From CAYLQA01 sp964385695 (GTDB lineage Bacteria; Desulfobacterota; Desulfobulbia; Desulfobulbales; Desulfurivibrionaceae), in the NCBI GenBank assembly GCA_964385695.1, contig CAYLQA010000052.1, positions 1 through 20,303 of the forward strand: a stretch of 20,303 nucleotides of DNA. The letters are read 5' to 3'. Below the pieces are notes generated by a model. It saw nothing but the letters and a program-made list of their open reading frames with translations, was not told the DNA's origin and did no database searches. Below are positions 6,191 through 13,742 of the stretch, piece after piece (position 1 is the first letter of the stretch; every line of letters begins with the position of its first letter). Position numbers and translations under genes: made by a program.

Positions 6191-7507
6191 ATGGATATCT
6201 ATGTTATCACGCTTGTGGCTGCTCTCGGCCTGTATATGGCCTGGAATATCGGCGCCAATGACGTGGCCAACTCCATGGCCGATGCCGTGGGCTCACGGGC
6301 TCTTTCCGTTAAACAGGCTGTAATTTATGCCGGCATCTGCGAGTTTGCCGGCGCAGTCCTGGTGGGCTCCCACGTTACCGACACGGTGAGGAAGGGTATT
6401 GTCGACCCGAGCGTGATTGCCAGCCTGCCGGGCATGACCGGCACCGATGCCGCAGCCATCTTGGTTATCGGTATGACTGCCGCCCTGCTCTCTGCCGCCT
6501 TTTGGCTGCATTTTTCCTCCTTTACCGGCATGCCCGTTTCCACCACCCACTCCATTGTTGGTGCGGTAACCGGATTCGGCATCCTGGCGGCAGGAATGCA
6601 GTCGGTCAACTGGGGCAAAATGAGCCAGATCGTGGCAAGCTGGTTTATCTCCCCCATTGCCGGCGGCCTGCTTGCTTTCATAATCTTTAAATTTATCAGT
6701 CGAACAATCCTAGGCCAGCAGAATCCATGTCGATCGGCCATTAAATACACCCCTCCCATTGTCTTTCTCATGGCAGCGGTGGTTACCTTGGCTACCATCT
6801 ATAAAGGTTTGAAGCATGTCATCAAAGGGGTGGATTGGTTCAGCGGTAATCTCGCCATTGCCATTGCCATTGTTATCTCCATTATCAGTGCCCTTATTGC
6901 CAAGTACTTCATCACCAAAAAGCTTGGCGGCAAGGATGACCTGCCCATTTCTAAGCAGCTTGAACTGGTGGAGGAGGCCTACATTCCCCTTGTTATCATC
7001 AGTTCCTGTACCGTGGCCTTTGCCCATGGCGCAAACGATGTTGCCAACTCGGTAGGTCCTCTGGCAGCAGTGGTTCATGTTATGAAGACCGGCGCCATTG
7101 AGATGAAGGTCGGGGTTCCCTTTTGGGTCTTGGCCCTGGGTGGAACCGGTATTGTTATCGGTCTTGCCACCTACGGCTACCGTGTTATGGAAACCGTTGG
7201 CACCAAAATCACCGAGATTACACCTACCCGTGGTGTTGCCGCGGATATTGCCGCCACTGCCACGGTATTGGTCTGTACTCGCATGAAGCTTCCTGTTTCC
7301 ACCACCCACACCTTGGTTGGCGCGATCTTAGGAATCGGCCTTGCCCGTGGCTTGGGTGGTATTAACCGCTCTGTTACCAAAAAAATCTTTGGTTCCTGGC
7401 TCTTTACCGTCCCGGCCGCAGCCCTGCTTTCCATGGTCTTGTTCTTTTTCGGCCGCCTCTTTTTCTTTGAGACGATCAAAAGTATGCTCGTTGTTACTAC
7501 CGGTTGA
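6191..7507 (+). CDS. pit: PiT-family inorganic phosphate transporter
   Basis: This is a 438-residue polytopic membrane protein with the duplicated PiT signature: NIGANDVANS at residues 19-28 and HGANDVANS near 278-286. The second family motif, PVSTTH, also occurs twice (about 116 and 367) as expected of the inverted internal repeat. PiT transporters carry phosphate or metal-phosphate complexes across the inner membrane, driven by H+ or Na+. The gene follows the DUF47 gene with 21 bases between, the usual pairing. The Shine-Dalgarno sequence is weak (AAGAGCGA upstream), which suggests partial dependence on translation of the upstream gene. A strong terminator follows at 7539-7570. A sulfate-permease-type role is less likely because both GANDVAN motifs are intact. 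Confidence 0.95.
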   Translation: MDIYVITLVAALGLYMAWNIGANDVANSMADAVGSRALSVKQAVIYAGICEFAGAVLVGSHVTDTVRKGIVDPSVIASLPGMTGTDAAAILVIGMTAALLSAAFWLHFSSFTGMPVSTTHSIVGAVTGFGILAAGMQSVNWGKMSQIVASWFISPIAGGLLAFIIFKFISRTILGQQNPCRSAIKYTPPIVFLMAAVVTLATIYKGLKHVIKGVDWFSGNLAIAIAIVISIISALIAKYFITKKLGGKDDLPISKQLELVEEAYIPLVIISSCTVAFAHGANDVANSVGPLAAVVHVMKTGAIEMKVGVPFWVLALGGTGIVIGLATYGYRVMETVGTKITEITPTRGVAADIAATATVLVCTRMKLPVSTTHTLVGAILGIGLARGLGGINRSVTKKIFGSWLFTVPAAALLSMVLFFFGRLFFFETIKSMLVVTTG

Positions 7508-7538
7508 GTAAATCTTAGCGATTTTCATATAATCTACA

Positions 7539-7570
7539 GGGACACACTGCATAGAGTGTGTCCCTTTTTT
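7539..7570 (+). terminator. Intrinsic terminator of the DUF47-pit operon
   Basis: GGGACACACT (7539-7548) and AGTGTGTCCC (7555-7564) form a perfect 10-bp stem with a GCATAG loop, directly followed by six T. Confidence 0.93.
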
Positions 7571-7708
7571 ATTTCCCTCCCAACCTTGCATCTTTTCTTC
7601 CCTGGCTAAAACCACAGCACCCCTTATTGATGCCAATTTGTCGGAGCTGAGCTGACAGTCCCGCAAATTAGGGGCTCCAAACTTTATTCAACCCACACAA
7701 AAAAAGGC

Positions 7709-7737
7709 TTGACCTGATTTTTTGACCATGATAAATA
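7709..7737 (+). promoter_or_regulatory. Possible promoter of the STAS-like gene
   Basis: TTGACC (7709-7714) and TAAATA (7732-7737) are 17 bases apart. The -10 match is weak. The stretch 7571-7708 between the terminator and this site shows nothing else recognisable. Confidence 0.35.
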
Positions 7738-7790
7738 AGGTGCATCTAACTTTCAACACCTTCCCTAAAAAAACTTTTAAGGAGAGCAAC

Positions 7791-8141
7791 ATGAAGCTGC
7801 ATCCGGATTGGGCACACCGCAACGGCAACCTCTTTATCAAACTATACGGAGCCTTTGACAACGAAACCGCGCAACAGGTCACCCGCACCATCGACAAGCA
7901 AGCCCCTGCCGCAAAAAAAATCTTCATCAACACCCAACAGGTCGACACTATCTCAGATCAAGCCGCTACCCAATTGCGCAACGCACTTGCCACACCAGAG
8001 CTGAGTGGGCGCCTGTACTTTATCGGAGCCAAAGGCACCTCCATCGGACCGGCCAAGGCCAAGGTCATCATTCCCCCGCCCAAGAAGAAATGCTGCGGCC
8101 GCTGCAAGAAAAAATCTCTTTCCAACCAACAGGACCATTAG
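7791..8141 (+). CDS. Small STAS-like protein with Cys-rich basic tail
   Basis: This is a 116-residue soluble protein. Residues 12-78 have the alternation and landmarks of a STAS fold: NLFIKLYGAFDNETAQQV, then KKIFINTQQVDTISDQAATQLRNAL, where STAS proteins carry a strand and an Asp-Ser-Ser/Thr-Gly phosphorylation loop. Here the loop reads DTISDQA, so a classical phosphorylatable Ser is not assured. The tail is unusual: IIPPPKKKCCGRCKKK (residues 93-108) with Cys101, Cys102 and Cys105, suggesting metal or nucleic-acid binding. The ATG at 7791 was chosen because AAGGAGAG lies at 7779-7786; a longer in-frame start at 7722 has no such site. It lies upstream of feoA, with a separate good promoter between them. 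The STAS call is from pattern, not from a clear signature; function unknown. Confidence 0.6.
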   Translation: MKLHPDWAHRNGNLFIKLYGAFDNETAQQVTRTIDKQAPAAKKIFINTQQVDTISDQAATQLRNALATPELSGRLYFIGAKGTSIGPAKAKVIIPPPKKKCCGRCKKKSLSNQQDH

Positions 8142-8200
8142 TTTTTTTTGATCTAGAAAGTTGGGCAAGCTTAATTTTATTGAGAGCATAAAATAAATTA

Positions 8201-8229
8201 TTGACTTCATAACCAGCCGTTTTTATAGT
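8201..8229 (+). promoter_or_regulatory. Sigma70-type promoter upstream of feoA
   Basis: TTGACT (8201-8206) and TATAGT (8224-8229) are separated by 17 bases, the best-spaced promoter in this region. It points at feoA. Surrounding AT-rich sequence could host a Fur-type operator, but I do not see a convincing Fur box. Confidence 0.65.
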
Positions 8230-8291
8230 GGCGCTTTTCGTTTTAAGTAAAATTGATCGGCATGCATGTCGAACACGAATGGGGTAAGGAA

Positions 8292-8525
8292 ATGCAACGC
8301 ATATTATTAAGGAAGATGGGAAAAAATCAGACCGGCACCATTGCCGCAGTCAAGGTCGGCGGTGAACTGGGCCGTAGAATCCGCGACATGGGCCTTGTCC
8401 CTGGCTCGGAAATCACCATTCAGGGCAGAGCACCGCTCAACGACCCGGTAGCCATCCGCCTCATGGGCGGCACCCTGACACTGCGCAACAACGAGGCCGA
8501 TTACATCGAGGTTGAGGTAGCATAG
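8292..8525 (+). CDS. feoA: FeoA, ferrous iron transport accessory protein
   Basis: With the ATG at 8292 this is a 77-residue SH3-like protein with the FeoA landmarks: GKNQTGTIAAVKVGGELGRR, then RDMGLVPGSEITIQGRAPLNDP, and the closing IRLMGGTLTLRNNEADYIEVEV. FeoA is a cytoplasmic partner required for FeoB-mediated Fe(II) uptake. Start choice is uncertain: in-frame alternatives are TTG 8253 and ATG 8262, but the family's usual 75-85 residues and the GGGGTAAGGAA just upstream favour 8292, even though the AAGGA is unusually close to the ATG. It is followed not directly by feoB but by a stem-loop and T-runs. Confidence 0.9.
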   Translation: MQRILLRKMGKNQTGTIAAVKVGGELGRRIRDMGLVPGSEITIQGRAPLNDPVAIRLMGGTLTLRNNEADYIEVEVA

Positions 8526-8587
8526 GCCTGCCCCTTCGCCGGGTGACTTGGTCACACGGCTACACTTGGCAGGCTTTTTATTTTTTT
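8526..8587 (+). terminator. Terminator/attenuator between feoA and feoB
   Basis: GCCTGCC (8526-8532) pairs with GGCAGGC (8568-8574), enclosing an inner stem GTGAC/GTCAC (8543-8547/8551-8555) extended by CCG/CGG. Two T-runs follow (8575-8579 and 8581-8587). It begins in the last base of the feoA stop codon and lies 73 bases before feoB. It could cut feoB transcription relative to feoA, or act as a conditional attenuator. Confidence 0.65.
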
Positions 8588-8659
8588 AATAACTTAGACA
8601 CACCTAACATACTGCACTGCGTCTAACTAAACAATTTCAGGAGCATCACGATAATAGCC

Positions 8660-10891
8660 ATGGAAACAACAATGCAGGTAGCCCTGGCCGGTAACCCCAA
8701 CGCCGGCAAGACCACTCTCTTTAACCGCCTCACCGGCGCCCGCCAGCATGTGGGCAATTACCCCGGTGTCACCGTTGAAAAAAAGGAAGGAACCCATAGC
8801 ACCAGCCAGGGGCTTGAGGCCAACATTATCGATCTACCCGGCACTTACTCCCTCACTGCCTACTCCGTTGAGGAGGTGGTTGCCCGCGACTACCTGGTTC
8901 AGGAACGCCCGGAAGTGGTCATTAATATCGTTGATGCCTCAAATCTTGAGCGCAACCTTTACTTGACCACCCAGATCCTTGAACTCGGCGTACCCACGGT
9001 CGTTGCCCTGAACATGATTGATGTGGCCAAGGATCGCGGCATCAGTCTTGAGGCAAAAAAGCTTTCCGACCTGCTTGGCATTCCCGTAGTTCCAATCATC
9101 GCCCGTTCCGGCCAAGGCGTGGATAAACTGATGGAGGCGGCCACCGAGCTTGCCCAATCAGACAAGAATCCAACCCCGCTGACCATCTCCTATGGCGAGG
9201 ACCTGGACAGCGCCTTAACGGAAATGGTTGCGGACATCGAGGCAAAAGGCTTTCTGACCGCCGACTATCTGCCGCGCTGGCTGGCCGTCAAATATCTGGA
9301 AAACGACAACGAGGTCAAGAAAAGAGGGCAAAAGACAGATGCAAGCCTGGGAACCGCCCTAGAAGCCAAGGTGGGCCAGGTTGCCACCCACCTTGAAAAA
9401 ACCATGGAGACCTACCCCGAGGCGATCATTGCCGATCACCGCTACGGCTATATCAAGTCCATCCTTAGGCACGATGTTATCCAACACACATATGATGCAG
9501 ACCGTCTCCACACCTCGGATAAAATCGACAAGGTCCTGACCAACCGTTTTTTGGGCCCAATTATTATGCTCACCGTCCTGTTCGGGCTTTACAATTTCAC
9601 CTTCACCTACAGCGAGGTGCCGGTGGCTTGGTTTGAGACCTTTTTCGGCTGGATGGCAGACACTGTGAACGCCAACCTGCCCGACGGCCATCTTAAATCC
9701 ATGCTTGTCTCCGGTGTTATCGACGGCGTGGGCGGCGTCATGGGTTTTGTACCCATCATCATGTTCATGTTTTTCGGCATCTCCATCCTGGAGGATTCCG
9801 GCTATCTTGCCCGGGTCGCCTTTATGATGGATCGGGTCTTCCGTATCTTCGGCCTGCATGGCAGCTCGGTCATGGCCTATATTGTCTCCGGCGGTATTGC
9901 CGGCGGCTGTGCCGTGCCCGGGGTTATGGCCACCCGTACCCTGCGTTCGCGCCGGGAGCGTTTGGCAACCCTGCTCACCGTACCCTTTATGAACTGCGGG
10001 GCAAAACTGCCAGTGCTGGCACTTTTGACCGGGGCCTTTTTCAGCGAGGGCCAGGCACAGGTCCTCTTTCTGTTGACCCTGCTCGCCTGGGCCGTTGCCC
10101 TGATTGCAGCCAAAATCTTGCGCTCCACGGTGTTGCGCGGCGAATCCACCCCCTTTGTCATGGAACTGCCGCCATATCGCTTCCCCACCTTCCGCGGTCT
10201 TTTGATCCACACCTGGGAACGCACCTGGCAGTACATCAAAAAGGCGGGCACCGTCATCCTGGCCATCTCTATCATCCTCTGGGCCATGATGACCTTTCCC
10301 GGCCTTGAAACGGAAAAACAGCAGGAGTTTGCCAGCCAGCGTGAAAATATAATGATCACTGCCGCACCCGAGGTCGTAGCCGCCTTAGAGGCCGAAGAGC
10401 CCTCCGAGGTCTTGGCCCCGCGGGTAGAAGCCCTTAAGGAAAAACTGACCGCCATTGAGACAACAGAGGCGGAAGCGGCCCTGCGTAACTCCCTGGCCGG
10501 GCGCATCGGCTCCTCCCTGGAAACAGTCACCAAGCCCCTGACCGGCTTTGACTGGCGGACCAACATCGCCCTGGTCGGTGGTTTTGCCGCAAAAGAGGTG
10601 GTGGTTTCCACCCTGGGTACTGCTTACTCCTTGGGCGAGGTTGACACCGAGGACACCAGCTCCCTTTCCGACACCCTGGCCGCCAGCCCCGGTTGGAACA
10701 AGATCGTGGCCTTAGGCGTGATTGTCTTTGTCATGTTTTACGCCCCCTGTTTTGTCACGGTCGTTTGTATTGCCAGGGAGGCAGGCTCCTGGAAATGGGG
10801 CGCCTTTTCCATCGCCTTTAACACGGTCTTCGCTTTTACCCTGGCCACCATCATTTTTCAGGTGGGCAAGGCCCTAGGCCTGACAGGATAA
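8660..10891 (+). CDS. feoB: FeoB, Fe(II) transporter GTPase
   Basis: This is a 743-residue protein with the full FeoB layout. The N-terminal G domain has G1 GNPNAGKT at 11-18, G3 DLPG at 58-61, G4 NMID at 118-121 and a G5-like ARSGQG near 148. The helical GDI-like linker runs to about 270. The membrane domain carries GGCAVPGVMATRTLRSRRER near 414-433 and FMNCGAKLPV near 442-451, the first Gate core. The second Gate, NIALVGGFAAKEVVVSTLG, lies near 635-653. It moves Fe(II) across the inner membrane. The ATG at 8660 gives METTMQVALAGN; an ATG at 8672 (MQVALAGN) is equally family-like. The only good Shine-Dalgarno (AGGAG, 8639-8643) is too far from either, which is odd. A charged insertion (about 550-605), predicted helical, precedes the second Gate. 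Confidence 0.96.
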   Translation: METTMQVALAGNPNAGKTTLFNRLTGARQHVGNYPGVTVEKKEGTHSTSQGLEANIIDLPGTYSLTAYSVEEVVARDYLVQERPEVVINIVDASNLERNLYLTTQILELGVPTVVALNMIDVAKDRGISLEAKKLSDLLGIPVVPIIARSGQGVDKLMEAATELAQSDKNPTPLTISYGEDLDSALTEMVADIEAKGFLTADYLPRWLAVKYLENDNEVKKRGQKTDASLGTALEAKVGQVATHLEKTMETYPEAIIADHRYGYIKSILRHDVIQHTYDADRLHTSDKIDKVLTNRFLGPIIMLTVLFGLYNFTFTYSEVPVAWFETFFGWMADTVNANLPDGHLKSMLVSGVIDGVGGVMGFVPIIMFMFFGISILEDSGYLARVAFMMDRVFRIFGLHGSSVMAYIVSGGIAGGCAVPGVMATRTLRSRRERLATLLTVPFMNCGAKLPVLALLTGAFFSEGQAQVLFLLTLLAWAVALIAAKILRSTVLRGESTPFVMELPPYRFPTFRGLLIHTWERTWQYIKKAGTVILAISIILWAMMTFPGLETEKQQEFASQRENIMITAAPEVVAALEAEEPSEVLAPRVEALKEKLTAIETTEAEAALRNSLAGRIGSSLETVTKPLTGFDWRTNIALVGGFAAKEVVVSTLGTAYSLGEVDTEDTSSLSDTLAASPGWNKIVALGVIVFVMFYAPCFVTVVCIAREAGSWKWGAFSIAFNTVFAFTLATIIFQVGKALGLTG

Positions 10892-10903
10892 GTCTACACT
10901 GGT

Positions 10904-10941
10904 CGGGCGCGGTGGCAGGTGCAGGACTGCTGCCGCGCCCG
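10904..10941 (+). other. GC-rich hairpin between feoB and its accessory gene
   Basis: CGGGCGCGGTGGCAG (10904-10918) pairs with CTGCTGCCGCGCCCG (10927-10941) along 15 bp with two G-U pairs and an 8-base loop. No T-run follows, so it is more likely a processing or mRNA-stability element within the operon than a terminator. Confidence 0.6.
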
Positions 10942-10974
10942 TCTGCCCTATAAACCAGACAGAAAGGATACGCC

Positions 10975-11157
10975 ATGTTGGAAAATATATTGACCGCTCT
11001 CATCGTTCTTATCTGTGCATTTTTTATCGGGCGCAGATTCTATAAGCAGTTCACCGGCAAATCCTCAGGATGCTCCTGCAGCTGTACCGGCTGCGACAGT
11101 GGAGATGAAAAAAAGGACTCCTGTGAGGTGACAGACTTTCCCTCGGAGAAGAAATGA
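10975..11157 (+). CDS. FeoB-associated Cys-rich membrane protein
   Basis: This is a 60-residue protein with one transmembrane helix (about 4-18), a basic juxtamembrane stretch (RRFYKQF) and a Cys-rich cytoplasmic tail: GCSCSCTGC gives Cys33, 35, 37 and 40, and Cys50 follows. This matches the FeoB-associated Cys-rich membrane protein family (Pfam FeoB_associated), found after feoB in many anaerobes and thought to assist iron transfer, functionally akin to FeoC. AAAGGA lies about 7 bases before the ATG. Its stop overlaps the next start (ATGA at 11154-11157), tying the HD-GYP gene to the Feo operon. Confidence 0.88.
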   Translation: MLENILTALIVLICAFFIGRRFYKQFTGKSSGCSCSCTGCDSGDEKKDSCEVTDFPSEKK

Positions 11158-11828
11158 ACGACTCTGGGGAGGACTCGCTCCCATCATCACCACAGGACTT
11201 TGTCACCCTGCACCAATTTTCAGAATCGCTCGGCACGGCCATTGACGTTAAAGACGACCTGACCCACAACCACTCCCAGGAAGTGGCGGAGATGGCCTTG
11301 CTCATTGCCCAAGCCATGAGGCTTGACACCAAACGATGCGAAGCAATCCATATTGCGGGCCATCTGCATGACATCGGTAAAATCGGCACCTCGGATAGTA
11401 TCCTCAAAAAGGCAGGCCCGCTGACCGATTCGGAGTGGGCCGAGATGCAGGAGCATCCCACCATAGGTTACACCATCCTCAAGCCGGTCAAGGCCCTGAC
11501 CAGCGGGGAAAAAATCGCAGAAATGGTCCTCCATCACCACGAGCGCTTCGATGGCACCGGCTACCCCCATAATCTCAAGGCGGAAAAAATCCCCCTGGGC
11601 TCCCGCATTATTGCCGTGGCAGACTCAATGAGCGCCATGCTGGGCAACCGCAGGTACCGGACAGCCGATCCCTGGCAAAAGGCTGCTGACGAGATATTGC
11701 GTTGCTCGGGCAGCCAGTTTGACCCGCAGGTGGTAGAGGCCTTTTGGTCGCTGGGCAACTTAAAAGATAAGCAAGATATATGTATCAGTCATAACTTTTT
11801 CACACCGCAAAAGGAGGTCTGGTCGTAA
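11154..11828 (+). CDS. HD-GYP domain putative c-di-GMP phosphodiesterase
   Basis: This is a 224-residue, single-domain, cytoplasmic HD-GYP protein with no receiver or sensor domain. Metal and catalytic motifs are intact: His40 in HNHSQEVAEMA, HD at 72-73 in HLHDIGKIG, EHP at 100-102, the HHH at 127-129 and HHERFDGTGYP with GYP at 136-138, and Asp157 in the AVADSMSAM helix. HD-GYP proteins hydrolyse cyclic di-GMP (some act on cGAMP), often with a di- or tri-iron centre. Its ATG overlaps the stop of the FeoB-associated gene (ATGA), so it is probably translated from the feo mRNA. The C-terminus (about 200-224) is a short extension of unknown role. Whether it responds to iron is inference from context. 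Confidence 0.88.
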   Translation: MNDSGEDSLPSSPQDFVTLHQFSESLGTAIDVKDDLTHNHSQEVAEMALLIAQAMRLDTKRCEAIHIAGHLHDIGKIGTSDSILKKAGPLTDSEWAEMQEHPTIGYTILKPVKALTSGEKIAEMVLHHHERFDGTGYPHNLKAEKIPLGSRIIAVADSMSAMLGNRRYRTADPWQKAADEILRCSGSQFDPQVVEAFWSLGNLKDKQDICISHNFFTPQKEVWS

Positions 11829-11885
11829 CGCAGAAAAAATGGAGAGGAACAGAAAACAATTTTTTATTCTAGAAGAGGGAAACAA

Positions 11886-13577
11886 ATGAAAAAGGTATTA
11901 TTTGCCGTTCCGGCATTCCTTTTGCTGTCCGGGGTCGCCGCCCATGCAGCAACACCTTCCCATGCCAATTTAAGTTACGCTGATTATCCGAACAACTGTA
12001 TCAGTTGTCATGATACCCAGTTTACCGAAATGCTCGGAGCCACCCATTACAAATGGGTTGGAGAGGCTCCTGACATGGTAAACGGAGTTGGCGTTGCGCA
12101 AGGGAAGCTGACCAATGCAATTAACAGCTACTGTATCAACATCGAAGGCGACTGGAAGATCTGCGGCAAATGCCACGCCGGTCGTGGCTTAAGGCCCGAT
12201 GATCCGGCAGCGGACAAGAGCAACATCGATTGCTTGGCCTGTCATAACGAAGAGTATGCCATGCAGCGTACCCGCTTGGCAGACGGCTCCATGGGAGTAT
12301 CCGCGCCCACCGATACCATGGTGCAGAACGTGCACAAGCCCAAGCGGGCGAATTGTCTGAAATGCCATGCCAACGCTGGTGGTGGTAATGCGGTGAAACG
12401 TGGCGATCTGGCCATGGAAAATATCACCAACACCGATCCGCATTTTGATGTGCACATGAACACCTCAAGCCCAGCTGGTAATTTAAGCTGCCAGTCCTGC
12501 CATGTCTTCCAGAACCACAAGACCATTGGTAAGGGCTCCGATCTCAGGCCCACCGATGATCTGACCCGCGGAGCCGAGGTGAAATGTACCACCTGTCATA
12601 ACTCTAATCCCCATGGATCGAATTACACACCGGATGCGAAGGTAGGCAGTCCTTCCGATGCCTTTACCCGTGACCGTCATGCCAATGAGAATGTGGCCTG
12701 TCAGACCTGCCATATTCCAACCTTTGCCAAGGTGGCTACCGAGATGCACCGCGACTGGACCCACCACCACGACGGCACCCCGGCAGACGGTGTTTCCGGC
12801 CCGGGCCATCCCCATGTAGACAAACAGGCCAATGTGATTCCCGAGTATGCCTGGTGGAATCGTTTGAGCGATAACTATCTCTTGGGCGACGATGCAGCGC
12901 TCACCTATGATGCGGCCAAGGATATCTATCCTACCTCACGGCCGCTGGGTGGCTTCCTGGACGGCAAGGTCTATCCGTTCAAGTATAAAACCGCTTATCA
13001 GCCTAAAACCGTTGGTGATGATCGACTGATCGCCCTGGATACCCTGGAGTACATTGGCATTTCCGGCGATGTGGTCAAATCCATCGAGTCCGGCCTGGTG
13101 AACATGGGTTATCCGGCCAATGAGCCGTATGAGTGGGTCACCACCGACACCTATCAGCTCATCAACCACGGTGTTGAACCCAAGTCCGGCGCCCTGAAAT
13201 GTGCCGACTGTCACAGCATGAGCGGTGAGACCACCAATTCCAGGATGCCCTTTGCCGAGCTTGGTTACCACACCTGGCCTGCCAAGGTCAGGAACTGTAC
13301 CCTGTGTCATGATCCCGAGGAGATGCCCTGGCGCGAGTTCCACGAGTACCACGCCGAGAACATGGGCAAGGACTGCAAGGGCTGTCATACCACCGAGCCC
13401 ACCGGCTGGATCGAACCGGTTACGCCGAATGGCCTGTGCAATAACTGCCATAGCGGCGATGCTTCCGGTGAGTTTTTTGAGGGAATAATGGACGCTCAAA
13501 AACTCCATATGGTGCATGCTGAAAGTGAGCACGGTGGCGTAATGCGCACAACCTGTACGGACTGCCATACCTTTTAA
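11886..13577 (+). CDS. Secreted dodecaheme c-type cytochrome, OTR-like
   Basis: This 563-residue protein has a clear Sec signal peptide (cleavage near AHA-A at 20-22), so it is periplasmic or exported. It has twelve CXXCH motifs starting at 38, 93, 116, 157, 202, 234, 272, 439, 471, 497, 518 and 557. The first part resembles the octaheme tetrathionate reductase (OTR) family: NIDCLACHNE, NCLKCHANAGGGNAVKRGDL, HFDVHM, ACQTCHIPTFAK and PEYAWWNR follow the order expected there. About 160 residues without haem separate motifs 7 and 8, and the C-terminal cluster is larger than in eight-haem family members. The family reduces tetrathionate, nitrite or hydroxylamine in vitro; the true substrate here is unknown. 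AGAGGGA precedes the ATG; the gene starts 57 bases after the HD-GYP gene and ends at a strong terminator. Confidence 0.85.
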   Translation: MKKVLFAVPAFLLLSGVAAHAATPSHANLSYADYPNNCISCHDTQFTEMLGATHYKWVGEAPDMVNGVGVAQGKLTNAINSYCINIEGDWKICGKCHAGRGLRPDDPAADKSNIDCLACHNEEYAMQRTRLADGSMGVSAPTDTMVQNVHKPKRANCLKCHANAGGGNAVKRGDLAMENITNTDPHFDVHMNTSSPAGNLSCQSCHVFQNHKTIGKGSDLRPTDDLTRGAEVKCTTCHNSNPHGSNYTPDAKVGSPSDAFTRDRHANENVACQTCHIPTFAKVATEMHRDWTHHHDGTPADGVSGPGHPHVDKQANVIPEYAWWNRLSDNYLLGDDAALTYDAAKDIYPTSRPLGGFLDGKVYPFKYKTAYQPKTVGDDRLIALDTLEYIGISGDVVKSIESGLVNMGYPANEPYEWVTTDTYQLINHGVEPKSGALKCADCHSMSGETTNSRMPFAELGYHTWPAKVRNCTLCHDPEEMPWREFHEYHAENMGKDCKGCHTTEPTGWIEPVTPNGLCNNCHSGDASGEFFEGIMDAQKLHMVHAESEHGGVMRTTCTDCHTF

Positions 13578-13595
13578 TGAAGGAGTTATAAGAAG

Positions 13596-13650
13596 ACAAC
13601 CTGGAATAGGTTGTTTGCAAGGGGATGCCATTGGGCATCCCCTTTTTTTT
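13596..13650 (+). terminator. Tandem hairpin terminator after the dodecaheme gene
   Basis: A first stem ACAACCT/AGGTTGT (13596-13602/13608-13614) is followed by a perfect GGGGATGCC/GGCATCCCC stem (13621-13629/13634-13642) and eight T. Confidence 0.93.
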
Positions 13651-13667
13651 CGTTCATCACAGAAAAA

Positions 13668-13696
13668 TTGGACCTAGAACCCTTCTTGTGTACAAT
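13668..13696 (+). promoter_or_regulatory. Sigma70-type promoter of the ybdG-like gene
   Basis: TTGGAC (13668-13673) and TACAAT (13691-13696) with a 17-base spacer, 46 bases before the start codon and just after a terminator. Confidence 0.65.
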
Positions 13697-13742
13697 TCTA
13701 TATGGGAAACAACTTTCTTGAACCACAACCGGGGAATCGCAC

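Noticed and set aside
8160..8245. A Fur box in the feoA promoter region
   Set aside because: AT-rich sequence only; I could not find a convincing inverted 7-1-7 Fur pattern.
8253..8291. FeoA starting at TTG 8253 or ATG 8262
   Set aside because: The extra residues are not FeoA-like and no ribosome binding site precedes them; still possible because the 8292 site is very close to its AAGGA.
9359..10210. 283-residue minus-strand open frame opposite feoB
   Set aside because: It is an antisense shadow of the FeoB frame with His/Gly/Gln-rich composition and no recognisable domain.
13577..13595. A tiny gene after the dodecaheme stop (ATGAAGGAG...)
   Set aside because: It closes within a few codons and leads into the terminator hairpins.
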